Assembly (NCBI GenBank): GCA_020637675.1
Contig: JACKKD010000002.1
Location: forward strand, 558,001-622,000
Source: Paracoccaceae bacterium
Lineage (GTDB): Bacteria > Pseudomonadota > Alphaproteobacteria > Rhodobacterales > Rhodobacteraceae
Length of the DNA: 64,000 nt
Direction of reading: 5' to 3'
This document shows, in pieces, positions 17,161 through 25,738 of the stretch. The translations under genes were made by a program, and so were the position numbers. The notes under the pieces were generated by a model that was not told where the DNA came from, ran no database searches, and saw only the letters and a program-made list of their open reading frames with translations. The number at the start of each line of letters is the position of its first letter. Position 1 is the first letter of the stretch.

Positions 17161-17418
17161 ATGACGGTGACCGAGGAAATCCGCGCAAGGCTCACGGCAG
17201 TCTTCGCGCCAGCGGAACTGGAGGTCGTGGACGACAGCGAACGTCACCGCGGCCACGCCGGATACCGGGAGGGCGGCGAAAGCCACTTCCGCGTGACCAT
17301 CCGCGCGCCTGCCTTCGCCGCGATGGGTCGGGTGGAGCGGCACCGTGCCGTTCATGCCGCGCTGGGGCCTGACCTCGTCGGGCGGATCCACGCGCTGTCT
17401 CTCGACATCGGCGGCTAG
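17161..17418 (+). CDS. BolA family protein
   Basis: 85 residues spanning one BolA domain, which typically works with a monothiol glutaredoxin in iron-sulfur or iron signalling. Landmarks: SERHRGHAGYREGGESHFRVTI and the RHRAVHAALGPDL helix with the terminal IHALSLDI strand. The histidine in RGHAG corresponds to a cluster-coordinating residue. The ATG at 17161 is the first codon after the short divergent promoter gap. The TAG overlaps the stop of the convergent DUF4177 gene by 4 bases. Confidence 0.93.
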   Translation: MTVTEEIRARLTAVFAPAELEVVDDSERHRGHAGYREGGESHFRVTIRAPAFAAMGRVERHRAVHAALGPDLVGRIHALSLDIGG

Positions 17419-17822
17419 GCGTCCTGCCTGGCTTCGGGCAGCGCCGCGCCGAGTTTCGGGGCGGCGCCGCCGTTCTCGATCTGGACGGCCGGGGCTGCGC
17501 CGCCCGTCTCGATCTGGACCGCCGGGGCCTTGCCGGCGGGCGCGTCGGCCGTCAGCAGCCGGCGCGGAGCCTCGCTTTCGCCCGCGGCAGCGGTGGCGCG
17601 GCGGAACACCAGCACCGAATGATAGACCGTCGTCCGCTTCGTCAACCCGGTGCGCTCCTCGGATGGCAGCGTATCGGCACGGACATATTCCCATCCGTCG
17701 CGCGCCAGGTCGTTCATCACCGTGGCGAGCGTCTGCGCGAAGCGGTCGGCAGGCGTCTTGGCCCCGCGCACCTTCTCGCTGCGGGCGGGGGCGGGAACCA
17801 CCTTGTACTCGTACGTCTGCAT
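17415..17822 (-). CDS. DUF4177 domain-containing protein
   Basis: 135 residues. The N-terminal domain (1-77) is DUF4177-like: MQTYEYKVVPAP, LNDLARDGWEYVRADTLP-type helix and a final YHSVLVFRR strand. The C-terminal 55 residues are disordered and contain two 11-residue tandem copies, PAVQIETGGAA and PAVQIENGGAA, encoded by a 33-base DNA repeat. Function unknown. Convergent with, and overlapping the stop of, the bolA-like gene. Confidence 0.85.
   Translation of the reverse strand: MQTYEYKVVPAPARSEKVRGAKTPADRFAQTLATVMNDLARDGWEYVRADTLPSEERTGLTKRTTVYHSVLVFRRATAAAGESEAPRRLLTADAPAGKAPAVQIETGGAAPAVQIENGGAAPKLGAALPEARQDA
17464..17529. repeat. 33-bp direct tandem repeat, two copies
   Basis: Copies at 17464-17496 and 17497-17529 differ at 4 of 33 positions by eye. 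They encode the duplicated PAVQIE(T/N)GGAA unit in the disordered tail of the DUF4177 protein. This is a recent in-frame duplication and a likely site of length variation between strains. Confidence 0.8.
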
Positions 17823-17934
17823 CTGAGCCTCGTCTGGCAGCGCGGGACCTGAGCCCCATAGCGGATGCGCTTCCGCCGGGCAAGGGCGGGGTGCCCGAAG
17901 GCCGGCGGGGGTGCGCTCGCGGCAGGCCGGCGCG

Positions 17935-19452
17935 TCAGAGGCCGAGTTTCTTGGCGACGAGCTCGTTCACCGCGGCCGGATTGGCCTTGCCGCCGGTCGC
18001 TTTCAGCACCTGGCCCACGAACCAGCCGGCGAGCTTGGGGTTCGCCTTGGCCTTCTCGACCTGCACGGGGTTCTGGGCGATGATCTCCTCCACTGCCGCC
18101 TCGATCGCGGAAAGGTCGGTGACCTGCTTCATCCCGTGCTTGGCGGCAACCTCTGCGGGCTCGGCGCCGCGCTCGGTCGTCCAGAGAAGCTCGAAAAGGT
18201 CCTTGGCCATCTTGCCGGAAATCTCGCCCGAGGCGACGAGGTCGAGCACACCGCCAAGCTGCGTGGCGGAGACGGGCGAGGTCTCCACCGTCAGCCCCTC
18301 CTTGTTGAGCCGGCCGAAAAGCTCGTTGATGACCCAGTTCGCCGCCTGCTTGCCGTCGCGGCCCCTCGCCACCGCCTCGAAGAAGGCGGCATTCTCGGCC
18401 TCGGCGGTCAGCACGCCCGCGTCATATTCGGTCATGCCGTAGTCGGCGACGAAGCGCGCGCGCTTGGCATCGGGCAGTTCCGGCATGGCGGCCGCGATGG
18501 CGTCCACCCATGCCTTTTCGATCTCCAGAGGCAGAAGGTCGGGGCAGGGGAAGTAGCGGTAGTCGTGCGCCTCTTCCTTCGAGCGCATCGACCGCGTCTC
18601 GCCCTTGTCGGGGTCGTAGAGGCGGGTCTCCTGCACGACCTTGCCGCCATCCTCGACGATGGCGATCTGGCGGCGCGCCTCGAATTCGATGGCGGCCTGG
18701 ATGAAGCGCATCGAGTTCATGTTCTTGATCTCGCAGCGGGTTCCCAGAACCGAATGGTCGCCCGTCGCCTGGTATCTCTCATAGTCGCCCGGCCGGCAGA
18801 TCGAGACGTTGACGTCGGCGCGCAGGTTGCCGTTCTGCATGTTGCCGTCGCAGGTGCCGAGGTAGCGCAGTATCTGGCGCAGCTTCGCTACATAGGCGGC
18901 GGCTTCCTCCGGCCCCCGCATGTCCGGGCGCGAGACGATCTCCATCAGCGCGACGCCGGTGCGGTTGAGATCGACGAAGGACATCATGGGGTCGAGGTCG
19001 TGGATCGACTTGCCCGCGTCCTGTTCCAGATGGATCCGCTCGATCCTGACGCGGCGCGCGATCCCCGGCGCCATCACCACGAGGATTTCGCCCTCGCCCA
19101 CGATCGGGTGGTAGAGCTGGCTGATCTGGTAGCCCTGCGGCAGGTCGGGGTAGAAGTAGTTCTTGCGGTCGAAGGCGGATCGCAGGTTGATCGCCGCCCT
19201 CAGGCCAAGCCCCGTGCGCACCGCCTGTTCCACGCAGAACTCGTTGATGACAGGCAGCATTCCCGGCATCGCCGCATCGACGAAGGCGACGTTGGAATTC
19301 GGCTCCGCCCCGAATTCGGTGGAGGCACCGGAGAAAAGCTTGGCCCTGGACGCGACCTGGGCATGGACCTCGAGGCCGATCACCAGTTCCCAGTCCGCTT
19401 TCGCGCCGGTGATCACCTTCGGTTTCGGGGCTTCGTAGGCGAGGTCGAGCAT
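17935..19452 (-). CDS. gatB: Aspartyl/glutamyl-tRNA amidotransferase subunit B
   Basis: 505-residue GatB. In the GatCAB complex it transamidates mischarged Glu-tRNA-Gln (and Asp-tRNA-Asn) using ammonia from GatA. Seen: WELVIGLEVHAQV, SNVAFVDAAMPGMLPVIN, KNYFYPDLPQGYQISQ, the kinase-like core, and the C-terminal YqeY-like tail with NPKLAGWFVGQVLK. I use ATG 19452 because GGAAGGA sits 8 bases before it. The ATG five codons upstream overlaps that ribosome-binding site. gatA and gatC are not adjacent. Confidence 0.97.
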   Translation of the reverse strand: MLDLAYEAPKPKVITGAKADWELVIGLEVHAQVASRAKLFSGASTEFGAEPNSNVAFVDAAMPGMLPVINEFCVEQAVRTGLGLRAAINLRSAFDRKNYFYPDLPQGYQISQLYHPIVGEGEILVVMAPGIARRVRIERIHLEQDAGKSIHDLDPMMSFVDLNRTGVALMEIVSRPDMRGPEEAAAYVAKLRQILRYLGTCDGNMQNGNLRADVNVSICRPGDYERYQATGDHSVLGTRCEIKNMNSMRFIQAAIEFEARRQIAIVEDGGKVVQETRLYDPDKGETRSMRSKEEAHDYRYFPCPDLLPLEIEKAWVDAIAAAMPELPDAKRARFVADYGMTEYDAGVLTAEAENAAFFEAVARGRDGKQAANWVINELFGRLNKEGLTVETSPVSATQLGGVLDLVASGEISGKMAKDLFELLWTTERGAEPAEVAAKHGMKQVTDLSAIEAAVEEIIAQNPVQVEKAKANPKLAGWFVGQVLKATGGKANPAAVNELVAKKLGL

Positions 19453-19668
19453 GGGGCGTCCTTCCATATCCGGACCGCTTTCTACGGGAGCGAGGCGGTC
19501 GAGACAAGCAGGCCGGGCCGGCGCGGGCGCGCGAAATCATGCGCAGCCGGGCGCGCGGCGGTGGCGGGGTTCCGCCGATACGAAAATCCGCCGGTTGCCT
19601 TCTGGGCGTGTTTTGCCCGAGGGTCACGCCGCCGGCACGGGGCGCCGGTGTCACCCAAGGCCAGACCG

Positions 19669-20274
19669 ATGGCGTTTTCGCGTTTCCGCTTCGCCGGGAT
19701 ATTCCTTCTGCTGTTGCCCTCGGCCTGTGTGGAGGCCACGCAGCCGGAGGTGGGTCAGGCCGCGTTCCTGCCCGTCATGCGCTGGGACCATCGGCCCGAG
19801 GCGGAGGAATGGACGGCGGCGACCCTCAAGGCGCTGACGGCGGAGGGCGCGGTGCTCGCCTCGACGGTGCCGGCGGACGTGGACCAGTTCTGCCCCAAGT
19901 ATGAAGAAGCCTCGATGCCGGAGCGGCGTGCCTTCTGGGCCGGTCTCTTCTCGGCTCTGGCCAAGCACGAAAGCACCTGGAATCCGCAGGCAAGGGGTGG
20001 CGGCGGCCAGTGGATCGGGCTCATGCAGATCGCGCCCGGAACGGCGCGCAACTACGGTTGTGCCGTTCCCGACGGCAAGGGCCTCACCGATGGCAGCGCC
20101 AACCTGGCCTGCGCCGTGAAGATCGCGGCAGCACAGGTCGGCCGCGACGGGGCCATCGTCTCGGACGGTGACGGCTGGCGCGGGATCGCGCGCGACTGGG
20201 CGCCGATGCGGGTCGGGTCCAAGCGGGCAGACATCGCCGCCTGGACCAGCGGCCAGCCCTACTGCAAGGGCTGA
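19669..20274 (+). CDS. Lytic transglycosylase-type lipoprotein
   Basis: 201 residues. The N terminus has a lipoprotein signal (hydrophobic AGIFLLLLPSAC, lipobox LPSAC with Cys20), so it is membrane-anchored in the periplasm. The SLT-type catalytic domain has the glutamate in LAKHESTWNP, then GLMQIAPGTARNYGC, and a terminal region with WTSGQPYCKG. It should cleave murein glycan strands with 1,6-anhydro product formation. Extra cysteines suggest disulfides. ATG 19669 with AAGG upstream. The much longer opening of this frame is antisense to gatB and rejected. Confidence 0.88.
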   Translation: MAFSRFRFAGIFLLLLPSACVEATQPEVGQAAFLPVMRWDHRPEAEEWTAATLKALTAEGAVLASTVPADVDQFCPKYEEASMPERRAFWAGLFSALAKHESTWNPQARGGGGQWIGLMQIAPGTARNYGCAVPDGKGLTDGSANLACAVKIAAAQVGRDGAIVSDGDGWRGIARDWAPMRVGSKRADIAAWTSGQPYCKG

Positions 20275-20283
20275 CGGCCGCCG

Positions 20284-20697
20284 TCAGGCGATGATGCGGA
20301 TGCCTCGTCGGCCGAATTCGCGCATGAGGTCGCGCTCGTCCATCTGCCCCACGCCCGAAAGCGGGGCGGTGCGGCCATCTGCAAGGCAGAGGACGCAGAC
20401 CGTCTGCCCCTCGGGGCTCCGCCCGATCCGTACGCTTTGCAGGTCGTCGAGCCGCGCACTCTGCCGGCCCCTCTCGGTGAACCAGTCGATCCGGTCCTGC
20501 CCGAGCCGGAAGCCGCGCCCAGGATTGCGGACAAGCCGCGCGAGCACGAGGCCGAGCCAGATGACGGCCAGCGCAGGAGCGAGCCGGTTCATTTCCAGCG
20601 TCAGACTGAGATAGACGGCCGCCATCGCGATCCCGAGCGCGAGATACATGCCAGGCCTGCGGGCCTGGCGCAGACGGCCGAACGCTTCCACATTCAT
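20284..20697 (-). CDS. Small membrane protein of unknown function
   Basis: 137 residues. Two adjacent hydrophobic helices at about 17-35 and 40-56 (MYLALGIAMAAVYLSL, LAPALAVIWLGLVLARLV) are followed by a soluble domain of short strands (GFRLGQDRIDWF, LDDLQSVRIGRSPEGQ). That tail resembles membrane-tethered PH-like domains, though this is only a pattern impression. Convergent with the transglycosylase gene, 9 bases apart. ATG 20697 starts the N-terminal basic segment. A GTG three codons upstream is an alternative. Confidence 0.7.
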   Translation of the reverse strand: MNVEAFGRLRQARRPGMYLALGIAMAAVYLSLTLEMNRLAPALAVIWLGLVLARLVRNPGRGFRLGQDRIDWFTERGRQSARLDDLQSVRIGRSPEGQTVCVLCLADGRTAPLSGVGQMDERDLMREFGRRGIRIIA

Positions 20698-20876
20698 GGA
20701 ACGCACGCCCCCAAACAGATACACCCGTCGCAAGCTTAGGCCCCTGCCGGCCCGATGGGAAATACCTTCGACGGTTCTCCGGCTTCTGGCGACACCGGCG
20801 AAACGATGGCGACGCGCGCGGCCGATTGGCGGCGCGCCGGCGCGCTGTTTCCGCGCGAGGCGCGATTCGCGCGGCC

Positions 20877-21623
20877 TCAGCGCCCGCCCGAGACGTCGAT
20901 CGTCGTGCCGGTGATGTAGGAGGCGTCCCCGGAGAGCAGCCACAGGATTGTCCGCGCGATTTCCCGGGCCGTGCCGGCGCGGCGCATCGGGATGCGGTCG
21001 GCAAGCCGGATGGCGCGGTCGGGCTCGCCGCCCTTGCCGTGGATTGCGGTGTCGACGAGGCCGGGGCGGACCGAGACGACGCGCACGCCCTCGGCCGCAA
21101 CCTCGTCGGCAAGCCCCTTCGTCAGCGCGTCGAGCCCGGCCTTTGAGGCGGCATAGTCCACATACTGCCCGCCCGAACCGAGCCGGGCCGCAATCGAGGA
21201 GACATTGACAATCACGCCCCCCGAGCCGCCATGGCGGGTGGACATGCGCCGCGCGGCGTGGCCGGCGAGGAGAAACGGCGCGGTGAGGTTGACGGCGAAC
21301 ATCCGCGTCAGCCGCTCCGCGGTCATCTCCTCCACCCGCGCGGCACGGTCGACGATGCCGGCGTTGTTGACCAGCGCGTCCATCCGGCCGAAGGCCGCGC
21401 CGTACTCCGACATGAGCCGCATCGCGCCGACCGGAACCGAAAGATCGGCCTGAAGGATCACGGCCCGCCCGCCGGCCTCGGCGACACCTCTCGCCGTCAG
21501 GTCGGCGCCGGCGCGGTTCCGGTTGTAGTGGACGGCCACGTCCCACCCGGCGCCGGCAAGCTCCTGCGCGACCGCCCGGCCGATCCCGTCCGAGGCGCCG
21601 GTGACGAGTGCCGCCCTACGCAT
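20877..21623 (-). CDS. Short-chain dehydrogenase/reductase
   Basis: 248-residue classical SDR. NAD(P)-binding TGASDGIG at residues 8-15, NNAG, the catalytic serine in VNVSSIAARLG, and YAASK (Tyr and Lys). The C-terminal SGGR end and overall resemblance are to 3-oxoacyl-ACP reductase/glucose dehydrogenase-type SDRs. The substrate is not predictable. The start overlaps the stop of the upstream pepN by 8 bases, so the two are cotranscribed. Confidence 0.92.
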   Translation of the reverse strand: MRRAALVTGASDGIGRAVAQELAGAGWDVAVHYNRNRAGADLTARGVAEAGGRAVILQADLSVPVGAMRLMSEYGAAFGRMDALVNNAGIVDRAARVEEMTAERLTRMFAVNLTAPFLLAGHAARRMSTRHGGSGGVIVNVSSIAARLGSGGQYVDYAASKAGLDALTKGLADEVAAEGVRVVSVRPGLVDTAIHGKGGEPDRAIRLADRIPMRRAGTAREIARTILWLLSGDASYITGTTIDVSGGR

Positions 21624-24198
21624 CGGCGCCCCGGATGCGGCCCGCCATTTCCGTCAGATCGCGGCTGAGACCGGGCGTGGCGAGGATCCGGTCAAGCTCC
21701 GCCCGGACGCGCGCCTTGCGGCCGTCGTCGTATCGCGCCCAGCTCTGGAAGGCGGTGGAAATCCGTGCGGCGGTCTGCGGGTTCACCGGGTCGAGCCGCA
21801 GGAGCCAGTCGGCGCAGAAGCGGTAGGAAGCGCCCGAAGCCGCATGGAACCCAGCGTGGTTGGCCGAAAGCCCGCCCAGAAGCGCGCGGAAGCGGTTGGG
21901 GTTCTTCCAGTCGAAATCCGGGTGCCGGGAAAGCCTCTCGGCCACTCCGGCCGCCGCCTCCGGCGCGCAGAGCGCGGGTTGCAGCGCGAACCACTTGTCG
22001 ATGACGAGCCGGTTGCCCTTCCAGCGGTCGTGGAAGGCCGCAAGCGCGCCTTCGGCGCGGCCGGCGGCGATGAGGCTCGCCAGCGCGCCGGCGCTTTCGG
22101 TCATGTTGCCGGCCGTCTCGAAGAGCACCGCCGCCCGCTCGCCGCCGTCGATCCGGCTGAGGAGCGCGAGGCAGGCGAGCCGGAGCGCGCGGCGCCCGGC
22201 GGAGGCGGCATCGGGCGAGAAGGCGCCGGGCGTGGCCATCGCTGCGTAGACACGCTCCAGCGCGGGTTCGAGCCGCCGGGCGATGGCGGCCTCGAGCCTG
22301 AGCCGTTCGGCGTGGATGCGGTCGGGGTCGGGCACCGCTCCCGCGTCGTGGAGCGTCTGCGCGAGGTCGTCCTCGGACGGCAGGGCAAGGCAGAGCGCCC
22401 GGAAGGCGGGGTCCAGGCCGTCGTCGGCCAGCACCGCGCCAAGCCCGTCGATGAGCGCGTGCGAGGGCTCCGCCGCCTGGCAGATCATTCGCGCCAGCGC
22501 ATCCTTGGCCAGGGCCCGGCCCGCCTCCCAGCGGTTGAAAGGGTCGGTGTCATGGGCCAGGAGGAAGGCGCGTTCCTTCGCGTCGACCTCCCGGTCGAGC
22601 ACCACGGGGGCGGAAAAGCCGCGCAGGATCGACGGGACGGGGCGCGTGGCGAGCCCTTCCCAGCGGAAGCTCTGCGTCACCTCGGTCATCTCCAGAATCC
22701 CGGTCGGCACCACCTCGTCGCCGTTGGGATTGAGAAGTCCCACGGCGATCGGGATGACGCGGGCGGGCTTCACGTCCTGCCCGGGGGTGGGCGGCGTCTT
22801 CTGGTGGAAGGTGAGCGTGTAGGTGCCGCCCTCCTTCCCCGGCGACCAGGCCTCGGACACCGAAAGGCGCGGCGTGCCGGCGTCGGTGTACCAGCGCTTG
22901 AACTGGCCAAGATCGCGCCCCGTCGCATCCTCGAAGACCTTCAGCCAGTCCTCGATCGTCGCCGCCTCGCCGTCGTGGCGGTCGAAATAGAGGTCGAGGG
23001 CGCGGCGGTAGCCGTCATCGCCGACAAGGCGCTTCAGCATGCCGATGACCTCGGCGCCCTTCTCGTAAACCGTGGCGGTGTAGAAATTGTTGATCTCGAT
23101 ATAGCTTTCCGGCCGGACCGGATGGGCGAGCGGCCCCATATCCTCGCGGAACTGGCGGGCGCGCAGGGTCAGCACGTCCTCGATCCGCTTCACCGGCGCC
23201 GAACGCATGTCCTTGGTGAACTCCTGGTCGCGAAAGACCGTCAGCCCTTCCTTCAGGCAAAGCTGGAACCAGTCGCGGCAGGTGATGCGGTTGCCGGTCC
23301 AGTTGTGGAAATATTCATGCGCGATGACGCCCTCGATGCGCTCGAAATCGGCGTCGGTCGCGGTCTCGGGGCTGGCGAGGACGAGCTTGGAGTTGAAGAT
23401 GTTCAGCCCCTTGTTCTCCATCGCGCCCATGTTGAAGTCATCGACGGCGACGATGTTGAAGACGTCGAGGTCGTATTCGCGGCCATAGGCGTCCTCGTCC
23501 CATTTCATCGACCGCCTGAGGCTGTCCATCGCATAGGCGCAGCGGTCCTCGTCGCCCTTGCGGACCCAGATGGCCAGGTCGACCTTGCGGCCGGAACGGG
23601 TGGTGAAGCCGTCGCGCACCGCGACGAGATCGCCCGCGACCAGCGCGAAGAGGTAGGCGGGCTTCGGCCAGGGGTCGGTCCATTCCGCCCAGCCCTTGCC
23701 GGCGCCGGTCGGATTGCCGTTCGACAGAAGCACCGGCAGGCCGCTCTCGATGCGGACCTTGAAGGGCGCCATCACGTCGGGCCGGTCGGGGTAGAAGGTG
23801 ATCTTGCGGAAGCCCTCCGCCTCGCACTGGGTGCAGAACATGCCGCCCGACATGTAGAGCCCTTCGAGGGCGGTATTGGCGACGGGGTCGATCTCCACCT
23901 CCGCCTCCCAGGTGAAGGGGCCCTCGGGCAGGTCGTCGGCCGCGACGGTCAGGCCGGCCGCGTCCTCGGCGGGCGTCACGGCGCGACCGTCGATCCGCGC
24001 CGAGAGGAGCGCGAGCCTTTCGCCGTCAAGGCGCAGGTCGTGCCGCCCCGGCCGCGCCGGGTTGGGTGCGAAGGCGACCCGCGACAAGACGCGGGTGGCC
24101 GCGGGCGAAAGCCGGAAGGTCAGGTCGACGCCGGTCACGGTGAACGGGTAGGGGGCATAATCGGCAAGCAGGGTCGGCTGGGGCGCGGCGTCTTTCAT
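21616..24198 (-). CDS. pepN: Aminopeptidase N (M1 family)
   Basis: 860-residue zinc aminopeptidase of the gamma-proteobacterial PepN type, removing N-terminal residues from cytoplasmic peptides. Exopeptidase motif GAMEN at 258-262; zinc motif HEYFH at 294-298 with the distal glutamate at 317. The C-terminal helical superhelix domain is complete. Length is close to the E. coli enzyme (870). No signal peptide. Followed by the overlapping SDR gene. Confidence 0.97.
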   Translation of the reverse strand: MKDAAPQPTLLADYAPYPFTVTGVDLTFRLSPAATRVLSRVAFAPNPARPGRHDLRLDGERLALLSARIDGRAVTPAEDAAGLTVAADDLPEGPFTWEAEVEIDPVANTALEGLYMSGGMFCTQCEAEGFRKITFYPDRPDVMAPFKVRIESGLPVLLSNGNPTGAGKGWAEWTDPWPKPAYLFALVAGDLVAVRDGFTTRSGRKVDLAIWVRKGDEDRCAYAMDSLRRSMKWDEDAYGREYDLDVFNIVAVDDFNMGAMENKGLNIFNSKLVLASPETATDADFERIEGVIAHEYFHNWTGNRITCRDWFQLCLKEGLTVFRDQEFTKDMRSAPVKRIEDVLTLRARQFREDMGPLAHPVRPESYIEINNFYTATVYEKGAEVIGMLKRLVGDDGYRRALDLYFDRHDGEAATIEDWLKVFEDATGRDLGQFKRWYTDAGTPRLSVSEAWSPGKEGGTYTLTFHQKTPPTPGQDVKPARVIPIAVGLLNPNGDEVVPTGILEMTEVTQSFRWEGLATRPVPSILRGFSAPVVLDREVDAKERAFLLAHDTDPFNRWEAGRALAKDALARMICQAAEPSHALIDGLGAVLADDGLDPAFRALCLALPSEDDLAQTLHDAGAVPDPDRIHAERLRLEAAIARRLEPALERVYAAMATPGAFSPDAASAGRRALRLACLALLSRIDGGERAAVLFETAGNMTESAGALASLIAAGRAEGALAAFHDRWKGNRLVIDKWFALQPALCAPEAAAGVAERLSRHPDFDWKNPNRFRALLGGLSANHAGFHAASGASYRFCADWLLRLDPVNPQTAARISTAFQSWARYDDGRKARVRAELDRILATPGLSRDLTEMAGRIRGADA

Positions 24199-24272
24199 CG
24201 GGGCTCTCGGGGGGGGGCTTCGGGCCGGTTAGGGGGCAGAGGTTAGGTCCTCCGCCCGCCAACCGCAACCGC

Positions 24273-24728
24273 TCAGGCCGCGCCGATATGGGCGGCAAGC
24301 TTGCCGAGCGTCTGTAGCCCCAGTTCCACCGCCCCGAAGCCCTTTGCGGTCTCGTATTCCTCGGCGGTGACGAAGGTCATCGAAAGCGTGACCCTGGTCC
24401 TGCCATCGATATCCTCGAACCGCGCCGAGGCGTCGGCGTGCTTCGGTCCGTCCTCGCCCCAAAGGAGCGTGTAGGCGATGCCGCCCACCGGGTCGAAGCG
24501 GCTGTAGCGGTGGTGGTTGGGCCAGACGGTGCCATCCGGGCCGATCATGTCGAAGACCCATTCGCCCCCCGCCCTGAGGTCGATCCGCTTCGTCCGGCAG
24601 GAAAAACCATCGGGACCCCACCATCTGGGCAGTGCGGCCGGGTCGCTCCAGGCCGCCCAGACCGCCGCGACGGGGGCGGCGATCACCCGTTCCAGCATCA
24701 TGGTGCGATCTTCGGGGGCCCCGGTCAT
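24273..24728 (-). CDS. SRPBCC/AHSA1-like protein, second of two
   Basis: 151 residues with the AHSA1-type START-like hydrophobic-cavity fold: VIAAPVAAVWAAWSDPAALPRWWGP, GGEWVFDMIGPDG, TLSMTFVTAEEYE and the long terminal helix. Function is usually unknown. Such proteins are commonly encoded behind an ArsR-type regulator, as here. The ATG at 24728 overlaps the TGA of the upstream SRPBCC gene (ATGA). Note the GRTRVTLSM strand expected of the family. Confidence 0.9.
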   Translation of the reverse strand: MTGAPEDRTMMLERVIAAPVAAVWAAWSDPAALPRWWGPDGFSCRTKRIDLRAGGEWVFDMIGPDGTVWPNHHRYSRFDPVGGIAYTLLWGEDGPKHADASARFEDIDGRTRVTLSMTFVTAEEYETAKGFGAVELGLQTLGKLAAHIGAA

Positions 24729-25195
24729 TTCATCAGCCCCCGGGCATATTCCTCCAGTTGATCCACCACCGTGCCCCAGCCGTCGAAAAAGCCCATCGCC
24801 TTGTGCTGTTCGGCCGTCTCGGCCGAGCGGTGGCGGGCGATGGCGGTATAGGTGGTGCCGCCGTCGGCCGTATCCGAGAGGAGCAGCAGCGCGGTCATGA
24901 ACGGGTCGGGCGCGGGTTTCCACCCCTCGCGGTAGGCGTCGGTGAAGACCAGCCGTTCCTGCGGCACCACCTCCAGATAGACGCCGTGGTTCTCCATCAG
25001 GTTGCCTTCGACCTCGAAGGTGGTGTTGAAGCGCCCGCCGACGCGCAGGTCGAGGTCGCAGGCGGTCACCCGGTGCGGGCGCGGCACGAAGAAATGCGGG
25101 ATATGCTCGGGCGAGGTCCAGCATTCCCAGACGAGGCGGCGCGGCACCGCCAGGGTGCGGGTGAAACTGAGGTCAGTCTTTGGATCGAGGTCCAT
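24725..25195 (-). CDS. SRPBCC/AHSA1-like protein, first of two
   Basis: 156 residues with the same fold as its downstream neighbour but clearly diverged: FTRTLAVPRRLVWECWTSPEHIPHFFVP, GGRFNTTFEVEGN, and GFFDGWGTVVDQLEEYARGL at the C terminus, the classic AHSA1 ending. Overlaps the end of the ArsR-type regulator gene by 23 bases and the next gene by 4. The trio is a single operon. Confidence 0.92.
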   Translation of the reverse strand: MDLDPKTDLSFTRTLAVPRRLVWECWTSPEHIPHFFVPRPHRVTACDLDLRVGGRFNTTFEVEGNLMENHGVYLEVVPQERLVFTDAYREGWKPAPDPFMTALLLLSDTADGGTTYTAIARHRSAETAEQHKAMGFFDGWGTVVDQLEEYARGLMK

Positions 25196-25532
25196 CTGCG
25201 CGTTCCTTCATCAGTCGGGTTACATAGTCGTCCAGCCGGTCGAGGCGCCCCTCCCAGAGGGCGCGCTGGTCGTCGAGCCAGCTTCGCACCGGGGTGAAGG
25301 CCCCCGGAACGAGGGTGACGGTGCGGATGCGCCCCGTCTTCGCGGTGGTGACGAGGCCCGCGGCCTCCAGCCTCTGGACATGGCCGAGGAACGAGGGCAG
25401 CGCCATGTCGAAGGGCGCCGCCAGTTCCGTGACCGTCGCCGGACCCCGCGCCAGCCGTTCCAGCATCGCCCGCCGCGTCGGATCGCCGAGCGCCTGGAAG
25501 AGGGTGTCGAGCTGGCCGGGGGAGAGGTTCAT
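25173..25532 (-). CDS. ArsR-type winged-helix regulator
   Basis: 119 residues. Winged helix: LFQALGDPTRRAMLERLARGPATVTELAAPFDMALPSFLGHVQRLEAAGLV, then the wing and a C-terminal helix. No cysteine pair for metal binding, so it belongs to the metal-independent ArsR group that controls SRPBCC genes. It heads the three-gene operon. A CAATTG-centred palindrome (25595-25612) lies 63 bases upstream. Confidence 0.93.
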   Translation of the reverse strand: MNLSPGQLDTLFQALGDPTRRAMLERLARGPATVTELAAPFDMALPSFLGHVQRLEAAGLVTTAKTGRIRTVTLVPGAFTPVRSWLDDQRALWEGRLDRLDDYVTRLMKERADGPRSKD

Positions 25533-25594
25533 CGGGCCTTCATCGCTTAGGTATGTTCCTAACTATTCCGAAAGGGCGAGTCGCGCAAGCCAAA

Positions 25595-25612
25595 GTTAGT
25601 CAATTGGCTTAC
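25595..25612. promoter_or_regulatory. 18-bp imperfect palindrome centred on CAATTG, probable ArsR operator
   Basis: GTTAGTCAATTGGCTTAC, in which 7 of 9 base pairs are symmetric. It sits in the divergent gap between the ArsR-type operon and malate synthase, a stretch that is AT-richer than its surroundings. Further nested repeats: AAGCCAA/TTGGCTT (25587-25593/25604-25610) and TCCGAAAGG/CCTTTCGGA (25567-25575/25630-25638). Assignment to the adjacent regulator is inference. Confidence 0.5.
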
Positions 25613-25738
25613 TTTCAAATCCGAATGGTCCTTTCGGATTTGCCATCAAGACGCGGGCCCGCAAGCGTTGCCGCGCCGCCCGCCTTTCGCTAGGCCTTGC
25701 GATCAGAGTGCCGAGCGCGGGGACCGGGAGGACAGGTG

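Noticed and set aside
17911..20274. 787-residue plus-strand open frame
   Set aside because: Antisense to gatB except for the last 201 codons, which are the transglycosylase lipoprotein.
21601..24246. 881-residue plus-strand open frame
   Set aside because: Antisense mirror of aminopeptidase N, which has all catalytic motifs on the other strand.
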